From Ramlibacter cellulosilyticus (GTDB taxonomy: Bacteria > Pseudomonadota > Gammaproteobacteria > Burkholderiales > Burkholderiaceae_C), in contig NZ_JACORT010000010.1 in the NCBI RefSeq assembly GCF_014297465.1, forward strand, positions 124,001 to 188,000: a stretch of 64,000 nt of DNA, written 5' to 3'. A program made the position numbers and the translations under genes. The notes beneath the pieces were generated by a model. That model was not told the origin of the DNA. It searched no databases and saw only the letters and a program-made list of their open reading frames with translations. The stretch's first letter is position 1. Each line of letters opens with the position of its first letter. Shown piece after piece: positions 34,168 to 42,801 of this stretch.

Positions 34168-34393
34168 GGCTCCTGTGCGTGTGCGCCCCGAGAGGCGTGG
34201 AGCACCGACCTTGCGCCCGCATGCGGCTCTCGCAACGCCGCGATCGACGCACGCCCGTGTAGGGCGCTTCGCACCGTAAGGAGATCGCCGTACGCGCGAA
34301 CCCGCTGATCACCGGGGCCGAGCGCATTCGCCGGAACCGCACCGGCCGGCGTCCGTCGAACTGGATGATGCGAACCAATCCTTGGGAGTGATC

Positions 34394-34918
34394 ATGAGAG
34401 ATAGCACAGCTTCCCGCGCGAGGCGCCTCGTGTTGCCGCTCGCAGCGGCCTTGGGCATGACGGCGGGCGCGAGCCTCGCCCAGGCGCCCTCTTCCGCAAC
34501 GGGCCTGGATGCGTCGCGCTCCAGCGCCGCCATCACGCAGCGCGAGACGACGATCGACGACTCCGGCCTGTACCGAAGCGAGGTCCGCGACTGCCTGTCC
34601 GGCTGGTCGCAACAGGACAAGGCGACCTGCCTGAAGGAGGCCCGCCATGCGCGCGCCGCGGAGCGCCGCGGGCAACTGGAGAAGACCGGCGAGGACTACG
34701 CCGCGAACGCGCTGGCACGCTGCGAGCCCTTCGCGGGCGAGAACCGGATCGCGTGCCAGGCGCGCGTGATGGGGATCGGCGGCAGCAGCGGCAGCATTGC
34801 CGGCGGCGGCCTGCTGCGCTGGGTGGAAACCGTGGTGCTGCCGGTGGGCCAGCAGCAGGTGCGCATCGAGCGGCAGACGCTCGACCCGGTGGTGGTCATC
34901 GAGGACACCGCCAGCTGA
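34394..34918 (+). CDS. Secreted hypothetical protein, 174 aa
   Basis: A signal peptide (RRLVLPLAAALGMTAGASLA, cleavage near 29) is followed by a mature region with four Cys: DCLSGWSQQDKATCLKEAR and ALARCEPFAGENRIACQARV. Each half carries a C-x(10-12)-C pair, which suggests two disulfides. Similar Cys-paired periplasmic proteins occur in Burkholderiales without known function. The ATG at 34394 has a GGGAG site; an in-frame GTG-type start four codons earlier is less likely. A CCGTAAGGAGATCG element lies about 120 bp upstream. Confidence 0.68.
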   Translation: MRDSTASRARRLVLPLAAALGMTAGASLAQAPSSATGLDASRSSAAITQRETTIDDSGLYRSEVRDCLSGWSQQDKATCLKEARHARAAERRGQLEKTGEDYAANALARCEPFAGENRIACQARVMGIGGSSGSIAGGGLLRWVETVVLPVGQQQVRIERQTLDPVVVIEDTAS

Positions 34919-35006
34919 CCGCTTTCTTTTCCGCCCGGCTGCAGGCTCCCCGCGGAGGCGGAGCGGCTGGCGGCCTGAGCGCGGGCTTCGTACAATTCGG
35001 CCCGCC

Positions 35007-35216
35007 ATGAACAGTCAGGCAGTGCAGGACTGGCTCCAGATCCGCCGTGAGCTGCTCCAGATGGAGTCCGAGTTCACCACGTTCGCCATCCAGGTGGCGA
35101 ACGGGCAGGAATCGGAAGAACTGCTGAAGGCGAAGCGCCAGGTCCTGGAAGCGACCCGCGCGCTGTGCACCGCGGCGTACGAGCGCGCATTCCCGGCCAA
35201 CACCGGCCGGGGTTGA
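35007..35216 (+). CDS. Small conserved hypothetical protein, 69 aa
   Basis: A short all-helical soluble protein (AVQDWLQIRRELLQMESEF, LLKAKRQVLEATRALCTAAY). It is predicted to form a helical hairpin with heptad-like hydrophobic spacing, so dimerisation is possible. Function unknown. The ATG at 35007 is the natural start; the in-frame extension to 34797 overlaps the previous gene antiparallel in composition and is rejected. The FmdB-like gene follows after 84 bp. Confidence 0.65.
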   Translation: MNSQAVQDWLQIRRELLQMESEFTTFAIQVANGQESEELLKAKRQVLEATRALCTAAYERAFPANTGRG

Positions 35217-35300
35217 GCATCCCTGGCGGGTAGGCCCCCGCAAGAGTGCAGTCCTTCCTACAAGGCGCGGCCGCCGGACGTGGAACAGTGGCAGTCCGCC

Positions 35301-35528
35301 ATGCCCACCTACGACTACGCCTGCGCCCGCTGCGGCACGTTTGCCGAGTTGCGGCGCATAGCTGACCGCGATCGCGCCGCGGATTGCCCGAAGTGCGGGA
35401 ACGCCGCCACGCGGGTCATCGCGGCCAGCCCCCACGTCGGCGGCATGGGCTCCCTGCACGCGCGCGAGACCGGGGACGGGCGCTATGCGCGGATGCGGCA
35501 CGCGGCGGGATGCGGCTGCTGCGTGTGA
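35301..35528 (+). CDS. FmdB-type zinc ribbon protein
   Basis: A 75-residue protein starting MPTYDYACARCG, the standard FmdB/CxxC_CXXC_SSSS opening. The zinc ribbon uses CARC and CPKC pairs at residues about 8-11 and 33-36. The tail ends in AAGCGCCV, which adds three more Cys. FmdB proteins were named for a putative regulator of formamidase, but no amidase gene is near, so the role is open. The ATG at 35301 is chosen because the family begins exactly there. Confidence 0.85.
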   Translation: MPTYDYACARCGTFAELRRIADRDRAADCPKCGNAATRVIAASPHVGGMGSLHARETGDGRYARMRHAAGCGCCV

Positions 35529-35784
35529 GCGCGCAGCAGCCGCTATGCCTTTCCGGTTAAACGCGAGCCCCGCGCAGGCCTAGGCGATCCGCGCCTTTTC
35601 TCCCCGGCCGCTCGACCCTAAGCTCCTCTCCGGTTTCCGGTGCTCGCGCTCTTCGTTCGCGAGCTCCCGGCTGCCCTTCGCGACGCGTCGCCGTGACAAA
35701 GATCTTCGTTCACTCCTGGCACGCCGATTTTGCGCAGACCATCCGTGCTGCCGGGGGATTCGCGGCCTGTCAGAATCCGGGACG

Positions 35785-38472
35785 ATGATGCGCAGCCTTC
35801 CGCCGCCGCGGACCGGCGCCCCTGCGCAGTCGTCCGGCGACCCCACCACCCGGACCCTCCTGAAAAGCGCACTGCGGATCGCGGGCCTGGGCTGCTGGAC
35901 CTGGAACCTGTCGACCGGCGCGGTGGAACTCTCCGCGGAGGCTGAAGCGATCTTCGGAGGTGCCGGGCCGCTCCTGACCTTCGAGTCGTGGCTGCGGTGG
36001 GTCGAGCCGGCCGATGCCGGGAGACTGCCGGCGCTCGAGCAAGCGGTTCTCGCGGGGCAGCGCACCTTCAGCTTCGAATACTCCTTCACCGGCCCCGACG
36101 GTTCGCGCCGGAGGTTGAAGACCGACGGCGAGGTGGTTTCCCTGGACGAGCACGGTACGCCGCTCGTGGCTGCAGGCACGGTCCTCGATCTCGGGGACGC
36201 CAGACCGGAGCAGCCGCGCGACGCCGGCCTGTCGCACCCCGGCTGGTGGTCGGTGGCGGATCGCGCCGTCTCGTGGCGTTGGGAGCAGGACGCGAGTTAC
36301 CGCTTCACCCTGCTGGAAGGCGGCGAGCAGAGGCGCATCCCCGAACTGGAAGCAGCCCTCGGGCGCGCGCGGTGGCAGCTTCCGCACGCGGTCCCTCTTG
36401 CGTCTTCCTGGGGTGAACACATCCGCATGCTGGAGGCGCGGCTGCCCTTCCGCGAATTCGAGTACCGCATCGGTGACGGGGCCCGGGCAGCGTCGTTTTC
36501 GGTCAGCGGCGACCCGGTCCACGATGCCGAAGGCCGGTTCCACGGGTACAGGGGCACGGCGCACGAGATCACGCGGCGCGTCCATGCGGAAGAGGATGCG
36601 CGGCATGCCCGCCTGCTCCTTCGGCAGGCCTCCCGGCTTGCCCGCGTCGGTGCCTGGACGCTGGGCATCCCCGGGATGTCCGTCGAATGGACGCCCGAAG
36701 CGGCGAGGCTGTTCGGCTGCGCGAGCGACGCACCCGTCGCCTGGGAGGCGGCTTTCGCCGCCCTGCAGGAGCCGTATCTCTCGGAACTCCAGGACCACGT
36801 CGCTGCCTGCGTCGCGCCAGGGCGGGCCTTCAGGATGGAGGCCCGCCTGTCACTGGAAGACGGCCAGGAGCGATGGCTCGAGATCGCCGGTGAACCGGAA
36901 CGGTCGTTCAGCGGTCCGTGCCGGCGCGTGATCGGGGCGGTCAACGATGTCACGGAGCGGAAGCTGGCCGCCCACCGCCTGCACGAAGTCAACCAGCAGC
37001 TGGCGACGACCTTCGAGAGCATCACCAGCGGCTTCTACACGCTCGACCGCCAGTGGCGGTTCACGTACGCCAACCACGAGACCGAGAGAGTGGCCCAGCG
37101 GCCCCGCAGCGAGCTCCTGGGCCGTTCGATCCTGGAGCTGTTCCCATGGTTCGGGGGCAGCCCCCTGCACCTGGAGTACGAGCGCGCGCTCTCGCAAGGG
37201 CGTGCAGCGCACGTGGAAGTGTTCCTCGACGCGCTCGGAGTCTGGGGGGAGGTGCACGCCTATCCGTCGCCCCAGGGCCTCACGGTGTACTTCCAGGACA
37301 TCACGGATCGCAAGCTGGCGCGGGACGCGTTGCGCGCCAGCGAGGAACGCCACCGCCTGCTCTTCCAGGTGAGCCTCGACGCCCTGGTGCAGGTGGAGCA
37401 CGGCTCCGGCAGGATCGTTGCCGCGAACGCAGCAGCGTGCCGGATGTTCCGGATGTCGGAAGCACGGATCCTCGGGCGCGGACGATGCGCTCTCGTCGCT
37501 CCCCGCGAACCGCGGGCCGCGCAGTTGCTTGCCGAAGTGGACGCGGCGGGAAGCGGCCGGGGCTGCCTCACCCTGCTGCGGGGCGACGGGACCGAGTTCG
37601 ACGCGGAGTTGTCGGGGGCGCTGTTCCGCGGTGCCGACGGCGTCGTGTATGCGAGCGTCGCCATCCGGGACATCAGCGAACGACTGCGGCAGGAAGCCGA
37701 AATCCGCGCCCTCACCGACAGCCTGGCGGAGAAGGTGCGGGAAAGGACGCTGGAACTCGAGGCGGCCAATGACGAACTCAAGGCCTTCGCGCATTCGCTC
37801 GCGCATGACCTGCGCACCCCGATCGCGGCGATCACTGCACTGTCCCACGTACTGGAACAGCGCATGCAGGGCGCCGCCGAAAAGGACCGGCAGTACGCAA
37901 CGCGCATCCGGCAGGCTGCGCAGCAACTCGACGAGTATGTCGTGGCGCTGCTGGAGCACGCGCGCCTGTCGCAGGCATCCCTCACGCCGAGGCGCGTCAA
38001 CCTGACCGCGATGGCCGAGGCCATCCTGGAGGACCTTCGCATGCGCGATCCCCATCGTGCAGTGGCGACGCACGTCCAGCCAGGCCTGGCCACCGTGGGT
38101 GACCGGACGCTCCTGCGCATGGTGCTGGAAAACCTGCTGGGGAACGCCTGGAAGTTCACCAGGGAGCGACCGGACGCGCAGATCCGGTTCGGCACGACCG
38201 GCGATGCCGACGGATCCAGCACGTTCTGCGTGTCGGACAACGGTGCCGGATTCGACATGGAGTACGGCCACAAGCTGTTCGGCGCGTTCGAGCGCCTGCA
38301 CACCCAGGCGGAATTTCCCGGCACCGGCATCGGCCTCGCCAACGTGAAGCGCATCGTGGCGCGGCACGGCGGCCGTGTGTGGGCCACGGGAACGCCGGGG
38401 GCTGGTGCATCGTTCTTCTTCGCCTTGCCGCACGGGTCATCCGAGCCTGCGAGACCGGAAGGACCAGGATGA
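35785..38472 (+). CDS. Multi-PAS sensor histidine kinase, soluble
   Basis: An 895-residue cytoplasmic kinase without membrane helices. At least four PAS/PAC modules precede the kinase: about 25-145, 150-260, 275-390, 395-510 and possibly 515-640. Examples are IAGLGCWTWNLSTGAVELSA and ITSGFYTLDRQWRFTYANHE. The HisKA box is AHSLAHDLRTPIAAI (His near 674), as in phytochrome-like kinases. The HATPase has ENLLGNAWKFT, DNGAGFDMEY and GTGIGLANVKRIV. No cofactor-binding Cys or His is obvious, so the signal is unknown. The last bases overlap the start of the response regulator (ATGA). Confidence 0.9.
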   Translation: MMRSLPPPRTGAPAQSSGDPTTRTLLKSALRIAGLGCWTWNLSTGAVELSAEAEAIFGGAGPLLTFESWLRWVEPADAGRLPALEQAVLAGQRTFSFEYSFTGPDGSRRRLKTDGEVVSLDEHGTPLVAAGTVLDLGDARPEQPRDAGLSHPGWWSVADRAVSWRWEQDASYRFTLLEGGEQRRIPELEAALGRARWQLPHAVPLASSWGEHIRMLEARLPFREFEYRIGDGARAASFSVSGDPVHDAEGRFHGYRGTAHEITRRVHAEEDARHARLLLRQASRLARVGAWTLGIPGMSVEWTPEAARLFGCASDAPVAWEAAFAALQEPYLSELQDHVAACVAPGRAFRMEARLSLEDGQERWLEIAGEPERSFSGPCRRVIGAVNDVTERKLAAHRLHEVNQQLATTFESITSGFYTLDRQWRFTYANHETERVAQRPRSELLGRSILELFPWFGGSPLHLEYERALSQGRAAHVEVFLDALGVWGEVHAYPSPQGLTVYFQDITDRKLARDALRASEERHRLLFQVSLDALVQVEHGSGRIVAANAAACRMFRMSEARILGRGRCALVAPREPRAAQLLAEVDAAGSGRGCLTLLRGDGTEFDAELSGALFRGADGVVYASVAIRDISERLRQEAEIRALTDSLAEKVRERTLELEAANDELKAFAHSLAHDLRTPIAAITALSHVLEQRMQGAAEKDRQYATRIRQAAQQLDEYVVALLEHARLSQASLTPRRVNLTAMAEAILEDLRMRDPHRAVATHVQPGLATVGDRTLLRMVLENLLGNAWKFTRERPDAQIRFGTTGDADGSSTFCVSDNGAGFDMEYGHKLFGAFERLHTQAEFPGTGIGLANVKRIVARHGGRVWATGTPGAGASFFFALPHGSSEPARPEGPG

Positions 38473-39122
38473 TCACCGCCCCCTCTGCCCCGTCCCCGGT
38501 CTCCAGGGGCGTGGTGCTCGCCGACGACCACGACCTGGTGCGTGCGGGCATCCAGGGCCTCGTCGAGCTGCTGCCGGACGTCGAGGTCATCGCGCAGGCG
38601 GGTTCCGGGGAGGAATTGCTTGCGGTCCTGGAACGGGTGAAGCCTGACCTGGTGATCACCGACATCCACATGCCCGGCATGGACGGCGTGGAAGCCGTGG
38701 CAAGGATCCGGTCGCGTCATCCCGCCCTGCCGATCCTCGTCCTCTCGATGTTCGACAGCGCCGACATCGTCCAGCGCGCCGTCGCCAGCGGCGCGAGCGG
38801 GTACCTGATGAAGAACGCGGCGCCGCAGGAACTCCAGCATGCGGTGAGCGTGATGCTCGGTACCGGCAGCTACTTCAGCGCCCAGGTCGCGCGCCTGCTC
38901 ATGGAGCGTGACGTGGCGGGGGACGACGGTCTCACGGACCGCCAGAAGGAAGTGCTCGCGCTGCTGGCCTCGGGGCTGTCGTCGAAGGAAATCGCCTTCC
39001 GGCTGAAACTCAGTCCGAAGACCGTGGACGTGCACCGCGCGCGCATCATGGAGCGCCTCGATGTCCGCGACGTGGCGAGCCTCACGCGGTATGCGGTGCG
39101 GCGGGGGCTGGTCAAGGCCTGA
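38469..39122 (+). CDS. NarL-type LuxR-family response regulator
   Basis: A 217-residue regulator paired with the multi-PAS kinase by a 4-bp overlap. The receiver has LADDHDLVRAG, phosphoacceptor Asp in VITDIHMPGMDG (near 64) and Lys in GYLMKNAAPQ. The LuxR helix-turn-helix is near 155-210 (LTDRQKEVLALLASGLSSKE, then the recognition segment KTVDVHRARIMERLDV). A full, normal-length NarL/UhpA-type protein. Target genes are not evident; the chemoreceptor gene downstream is convergent and not co-transcribed. Confidence 0.92.
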   Translation: MITAPSAPSPVSRGVVLADDHDLVRAGIQGLVELLPDVEVIAQAGSGEELLAVLERVKPDLVITDIHMPGMDGVEAVARIRSRHPALPILVLSMFDSADIVQRAVASGASGYLMKNAAPQELQHAVSVMLGTGSYFSAQVARLLMERDVAGDDGLTDRQKEVLALLASGLSSKEIAFRLKLSPKTVDVHRARIMERLDVRDVASLTRYAVRRGLVKA

Positions 39123-39146
39123 GTGCGCCAGGCCTGGGGAGGCAGC

Positions 39147-40760
39147 TCAGGCCGGCAGCAACTGGAGGGAGGGCGGGGTTCGCCAGGGCTCCTCCGGCTC
39201 CACGGCGGCGGCGTCGCCGAGCCGGAAACAGCTCACGGCATCGCGCAGCCCCTGCGCCTGTTCCCGCATGGAGTCCGTGGCGGCCGTGGCCTCCTCCACC
39301 AGGGCGGCGTTCTGCTGCACGACCTGGTCCATCTGGGCCACCGCGGTGTTCATCTGCGCGATGCCGACGCTCTGTTCCTCGCTGGCGGCGGCGACCTCCG
39401 TGATCAGGCCGCTGACCTGCCGCGCGGCCTGCACGATCTCCTGCATCGTGCGGCCCGCCGCAGCCACCAGCTCTTCTCCGCCCTGCACCTCCGCGACGGA
39501 AGTCGCGACCAGCTTCTTGATCTCGCGGGCGGCGTCGGCGCTGCGCTGCGCCAGCGTGCGCACCTCGGCGGCCACGACCGCGAAGCCGCGGCCCTCCTGG
39601 CCTGCACGTGCCGCCTCCACCGCGGCATTCAGCGCCAGGATGTTGGTCTGGAACGCGATCGCGTCGATCACGCCCGTGATCTCGGCGATCTGCGAGGAGG
39701 ACCGGGAGATCCGCCCCATGGTGCTCACGACCTGCCCGACGACCTCCCCGCCGCGGCCTGCCAGTTCCCTGGCCTCGTCGGCGATGCGGCTCGCCCGGCG
39801 CGCGCTTTCCATGTTCTGCTCGATGGTCGCGGTGAGCTCCTCCATCTGGCTCGCCGTCTCCTCCAGGCTGCTGGCCTGCTCCTCGGTGCGCTGCGCCAGG
39901 TCCGCGTGGCCATGCGCCACCTGCGCGCTCGTGTCGGCCACGGTCCGTGCGCGCCCCTGCACCTCCTGCACCAGGCTGCGCAGTTGATGCGTCATGGCCG
40001 CGGTGGCCTCGAGGAGGCGGGCCGCTTCGTCGTGCCCGCGCACCTGCACCTCGCCGCTCAGGTCGCCCCGGGCCACGCGCAAGGCCGCCGCGATCACCTC
40101 CGTGATGGGCCTGCGCAAGCTGGTCACCACCCACGCCGCGAGCGCGGCCGACAAGGCCAGCGCCAACAGGAAGACGCCGCCCTGCACCAGCACGCCTTCG
40201 CGCGCCTGGGACGCCGCGGAGGCGATCATGCGCGCCTCGTCCTCCCGTGCGTGCCGCTGCAGCTGGCTGACGAGGGCATCCAGCTGGTTCTCGAAGGGCT
40301 GTTGCTTGAGGACCGCTGCATCCGTCGCTTCCGTGCGGCCGCCGCCGGACGCGACCCCGGAGGACAGGTACGCGTCGGTGAGGTCACGGTGCAGCATCGC
40401 CGCGCGGTCCAGGACCTGGACGCCGATGCCGATGCGCACCATGGCCGCGCGGACGGAAGCGAGATACCTTCCGACCAGGTCGGCCCGGCTCTTCAGGTTC
40501 TCGAGGAAGAACTGCCGGCTGGCGGCATCGTCCCCGCGTTGCAGGAGCGATTCGAACTCCTGCGCCTCGCTGCGATAGTTCGCCTTGGCGCTGTGCACCG
40601 CCTCCAGCATCCCGGTCAGTTCGTGCATGCGCTCGAAGCCGCGCGCGTTGCGGTCCTGCGCGGCGCGCAGTTCCCAGGCACCGTAGCTGCCCGTCACGGC
40701 CAGCGCAGTCAGAAGCAGTGCCACGAGCAGCCAGAGCCGGCCCGCTATCCCCAGTTTCAT
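39147..40760 (-). CDS. Methyl-accepting chemotaxis protein
   Basis: A 537-residue transmembrane chemoreceptor. Helix 1 is near 7-27, a periplasmic four-helix-bundle ligand domain spans about 30-190, and helix 2 is near 193-213. A HAMP domain follows ([20 protein letters not shown]), then a long coiled-coil signalling domain. The hairpin tip is the invariant type, with [19 protein letters not shown] followed by [12 protein letters not shown]. The C-terminus ends in SLQLLPA and has no NWETF-like CheR tether. The ligand is unknown. No other che genes are near, so it is an orphan receptor. Confidence 0.92.
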   Translation of the reverse strand: MKLGIAGRLWLLVALLLTALAVTGSYGAWELRAAQDRNARGFERMHELTGMLEAVHSAKANYRSEAQEFESLLQRGDDAASRQFFLENLKSRADLVGRYLASVRAAMVRIGIGVQVLDRAAMLHRDLTDAYLSSGVASGGGRTEATDAAVLKQQPFENQLDALVSQLQRHAREDEARMIASAASQAREGVLVQGGVFLLALALSAALAAWVVTSLRRPITEVIAAALRVARGDLSGEVQVRGHDEAARLLEATAAMTHQLRSLVQEVQGRARTVADTSAQVAHGHADLAQRTEEQASSLEETASQMEELTATIEQNMESARRASRIADEARELAGRGGEVVGQVVSTMGRISRSSSQIAEITGVIDAIAFQTNILALNAAVEAARAGQEGRGFAVVAAEVRTLAQRSADAAREIKKLVATSVAEVQGGEELVAAAGRTMQEIVQAARQVSGLITEVAAASEEQSVGIAQMNTAVAQMDQVVQQNAALVEEATAATDSMREQAQGLRDAVSCFRLGDAAAVEPEEPWRTPPSLQLLPA

Positions 40761-40904
40761 CCTCTTCCCCCGAACGACGTAGTAATAAGTTCCAACCGTC
40801 GTTCGAACTCTACCGCAGCCCGCTTCGTCGCCCCGTGGAGTTCTTCACGCTCGCAACCGTTCGCGCGCGGCTGCGGCGATTCGGCGACAGCGCGTGCCGG
40901 CGCG

Positions 40905-41687
40905 TCAGAGCGTGCGCCCTTGCGCCTGCCCTCGCTGCACCTGCACCTTCGTGTGGTGGACGAAGCGGCCCGCGGGATAGAAACCGATGCTCACCTGCGT
41001 CAGCCGCCCGCGTTCGTCACGGTACCTGCGCGTCACTTCCAGCCCGTGGCCGGCGGGATCGCTGCGCAGGAGGTCCGCCACCTCGCGCGTGGCGACCACC
41101 GCCGTGATCTCCTGCTCCATCTCCGCGACCATGGCGCCGTAATGCTGCTCCACGAGGGAGAACACGGCTTGCTCGCTCGCGTCGATCAAGGGAACGACCC
41201 CCGCGAACTCCGGTCGCAGGAAGATGTACAGGAACCCGATCGGCTGGCTCTCTCCGCGGACGTACCGCAGCAGTGTCAGCTGCAGCCAGCTTTCGCCGGC
41301 AAGGGCCTGCAGCTTGGCGGCCATGGCCTGGTCGAGGACGACCTGCTCGTGCGCGAGCAGCTGCATGCGCGTCGCGCGCGAGAACTGGAGCAGGTCCTCG
41401 ATGGACTCGGAGCCGTGCACGAAGCGGAAGGCGGGCTGCGCCGCGCGCACGCGCGTGCCGACGCCCTGCTGGGTGTACACGTAGCCCTGCTCCTGCAGTT
41501 CGCGCAGCGCCTGCCGCACCGTGTGACGGCTCACGTTGAACTGCTTCTGCAACTCCGCTTCCGTGGGGAGCTGCTGGTCCACCTGGTACTGGCCTGCCTT
41601 GATCTGCTCCGCCAGGGTGGCGGCCAGGGTCCAGTACATCGGCCCCGGCCGGGCCGGATCCGCGCGGTGATTGATCAGTGGCGCCAT
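40905..41687 (-). CDS. GntR-family (HutC/UTRA) transcriptional repressor
   Basis: A 260-residue regulator. The N-terminal winged helix (about 15-80) carries LPTEAELQKQFNVSRHTVRQ, with RELQEQGYVYTQQGVGTRV forming the wing. The C-terminal UTRA effector-binding domain spans about 100-245 (LLRYVRGESQPIGFLYIFLR). It is divergent from the Bug-AtuA-DUF4387 operon. The 89-bp intergenic region contains two near-identical sites placed over the operon promoter, so it most likely represses that operon, and perhaps itself, until an effector derived from the substrate binds. Confidence 0.9.
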   Translation of the reverse strand: MAPLINHRADPARPGPMYWTLAATLAEQIKAGQYQVDQQLPTEAELQKQFNVSRHTVRQALRELQEQGYVYTQQGVGTRVRAAQPAFRFVHGSESIEDLLQFSRATRMQLLAHEQVVLDQAMAAKLQALAGESWLQLTLLRYVRGESQPIGFLYIFLRPEFAGVVPLIDASEQAVFSLVEQHYGAMVAEMEQEITAVVATREVADLLRSDPAGHGLEVTRRYRDERGRLTQVSIGFYPAGRFVHHTKVQVQRGQAQGRTL

Positions 41688-41714
41688 GCCGCGATCTTAA
41701 CCCTTGCTGCCTAC

Positions 41715-41760
41715 TTGACCGAATCGTCCGTACAAGTATCATCCGGCTTGTCCGTACAAG
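41715..41760 (+). promoter_or_regulatory. Promoter with two GntR-type operator sites
   Basis: A -35 box TTGACC (41715-41720) and a -10 box TATCAT (41737-41742) are separated by 16 bp. Two 14-bp sites, ATCGTCCGTACAAG (41723-41736) and CTTGTCCGTACAAG (41747-41760), share the core GTCCGTACAAG. They are 24 bp apart, about two helical turns. The second is an almost perfect palindrome of the TTGT-N4-ACAA form typical of HutC-type GntR regulators. Site 1 fills the -35/-10 spacer and site 2 lies at the expected transcription start, so occupancy would block RNA polymerase. Confidence 0.75.
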
Positions 41761-41776
41761 TACCACAGGAGACGTT

Positions 41777-42787
41777 GTGCCCAAGCTGTTCCCTTCCTCC
41801 CCCGCCCTGCATTGCACCCGCCGCGCGGGCCTGGCATTCATCGCCGCCCTGGGCGCCGCGGCCGTCACCGGCGTGCAGGCGCAGGAGCCCTTCCCCAGCA
41901 AGCCGATCAAGCTCATCGTGCCGTTCTCCACCGGAACGGGCAGCGACGCCATCGCGCGGATCATCGCGAACGCGCTGCCGGCATCGCTCGGGCAGAACGT
42001 GGTCGTCGACAACCGCGGCGGGGCCGGCGGCATCACCGGCACCGAGCAAGGCGCGCGTTCGGCGCCCGACGGCTACACGCTGACCATCGGCACCACGAGC
42101 ACGCTGCTGACCAACCCGGTGCTCAACCCGCAGGTCAAGTACAACGTGGAGAAGGACTTCGCGCCGGTGGCGGGCCTCGGCCGCGCCTATTTCGTGGTGG
42201 TGACCGCGAACACGCCCGACGCGCCGAAGACCCTCAAGGAGCTGCTCGAGCGGCTCAAGGCGAAGGGCGGCTCCTTCGGCTCCGCCGGCGTGGGCACCAT
42301 CACCCACCTCGCCGCCGAGGCGCTGATCCTGCGCGCCAGGGTGCCAGCCACGCACGTGCCTTACAAGGGAAGCGGCGCGGCGCTCGCCGACGTGATTGCC
42401 GGCCACACCCTGTTCGCCACCGACACGATGGCGGCGACGCTGCCGCTGATCCGCAGTGGCCGGCTGCGCGCGCTGGCCGTCACCGCCCCTGAGCGGCTGC
42501 AGGCACTGGCGGATGTCCCCACCGTGGCGGACACCGGCGACTTCAAGGGCTTCGTGGTGGACGCGTGGTGGGGGCTGATGGCGCCCGCCGGCACGCCCGA
42601 ACCCGTGCTGCGCAAGCTGGGCGACGCCACGCTCGCCGCCCTCGCCGCGCCGGAGACGCGCTCGCGCCTGGCCGCGCTGGAACTCGAGCCGCTGCCGCTC
42701 GGTTCGCAGAAGTTCGGCGCCTTCATCCGCGAGCAGACCCCCTTCTGGGTCAACTTCATCAAGCAGGCGAACATCAAGCTCGACTGA
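41777..42787 (+). CDS. Bug-type (TTT family) solute-binding protein
   Basis: A 336-residue periplasmic binding protein of the Bug/TctC family, very numerous in Burkholderiales, binding carboxylates and related small molecules. The signal peptide has a twin-Arg-like start (CTRRAGLAFIAALGAAAVTG) and cleaves near VQAQ/EPFPS. Family motifs are YPSKPI-like FPSKPIKLIVPF, NRGGAGGITGTEQGARSAPDG and HVPYKGSGAALADVIAGH. The start is GTG at 41777 with an AGGAG site. No TctA/TctB membrane genes are nearby, so it may use transport components elsewhere. It is the first gene of the GntR-controlled operon. Confidence 0.92.
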   Translation: MPKLFPSSPALHCTRRAGLAFIAALGAAAVTGVQAQEPFPSKPIKLIVPFSTGTGSDAIARIIANALPASLGQNVVVDNRGGAGGITGTEQGARSAPDGYTLTIGTTSTLLTNPVLNPQVKYNVEKDFAPVAGLGRAYFVVVTANTPDAPKTLKELLERLKAKGGSFGSAGVGTITHLAAEALILRARVPATHVPYKGSGAALADVIAGHTLFATDTMAATLPLIRSGRLRALAVTAPERLQALADVPTVADTGDFKGFVVDAWWGLMAPAGTPEPVLRKLGDATLAALAAPETRSRLAALELEPLPLGSQKFGAFIREQTPFWVNFIKQANIKLD

Positions 42788-42801
42788 GCAGGGGAATCAC
42801 G

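Noticed and set aside
35301..35528. Regulator of an amidase or formamidase operon
   Set aside because: The FmdB name comes from such an operon, but no amidase gene is nearby, so no such role is claimed.
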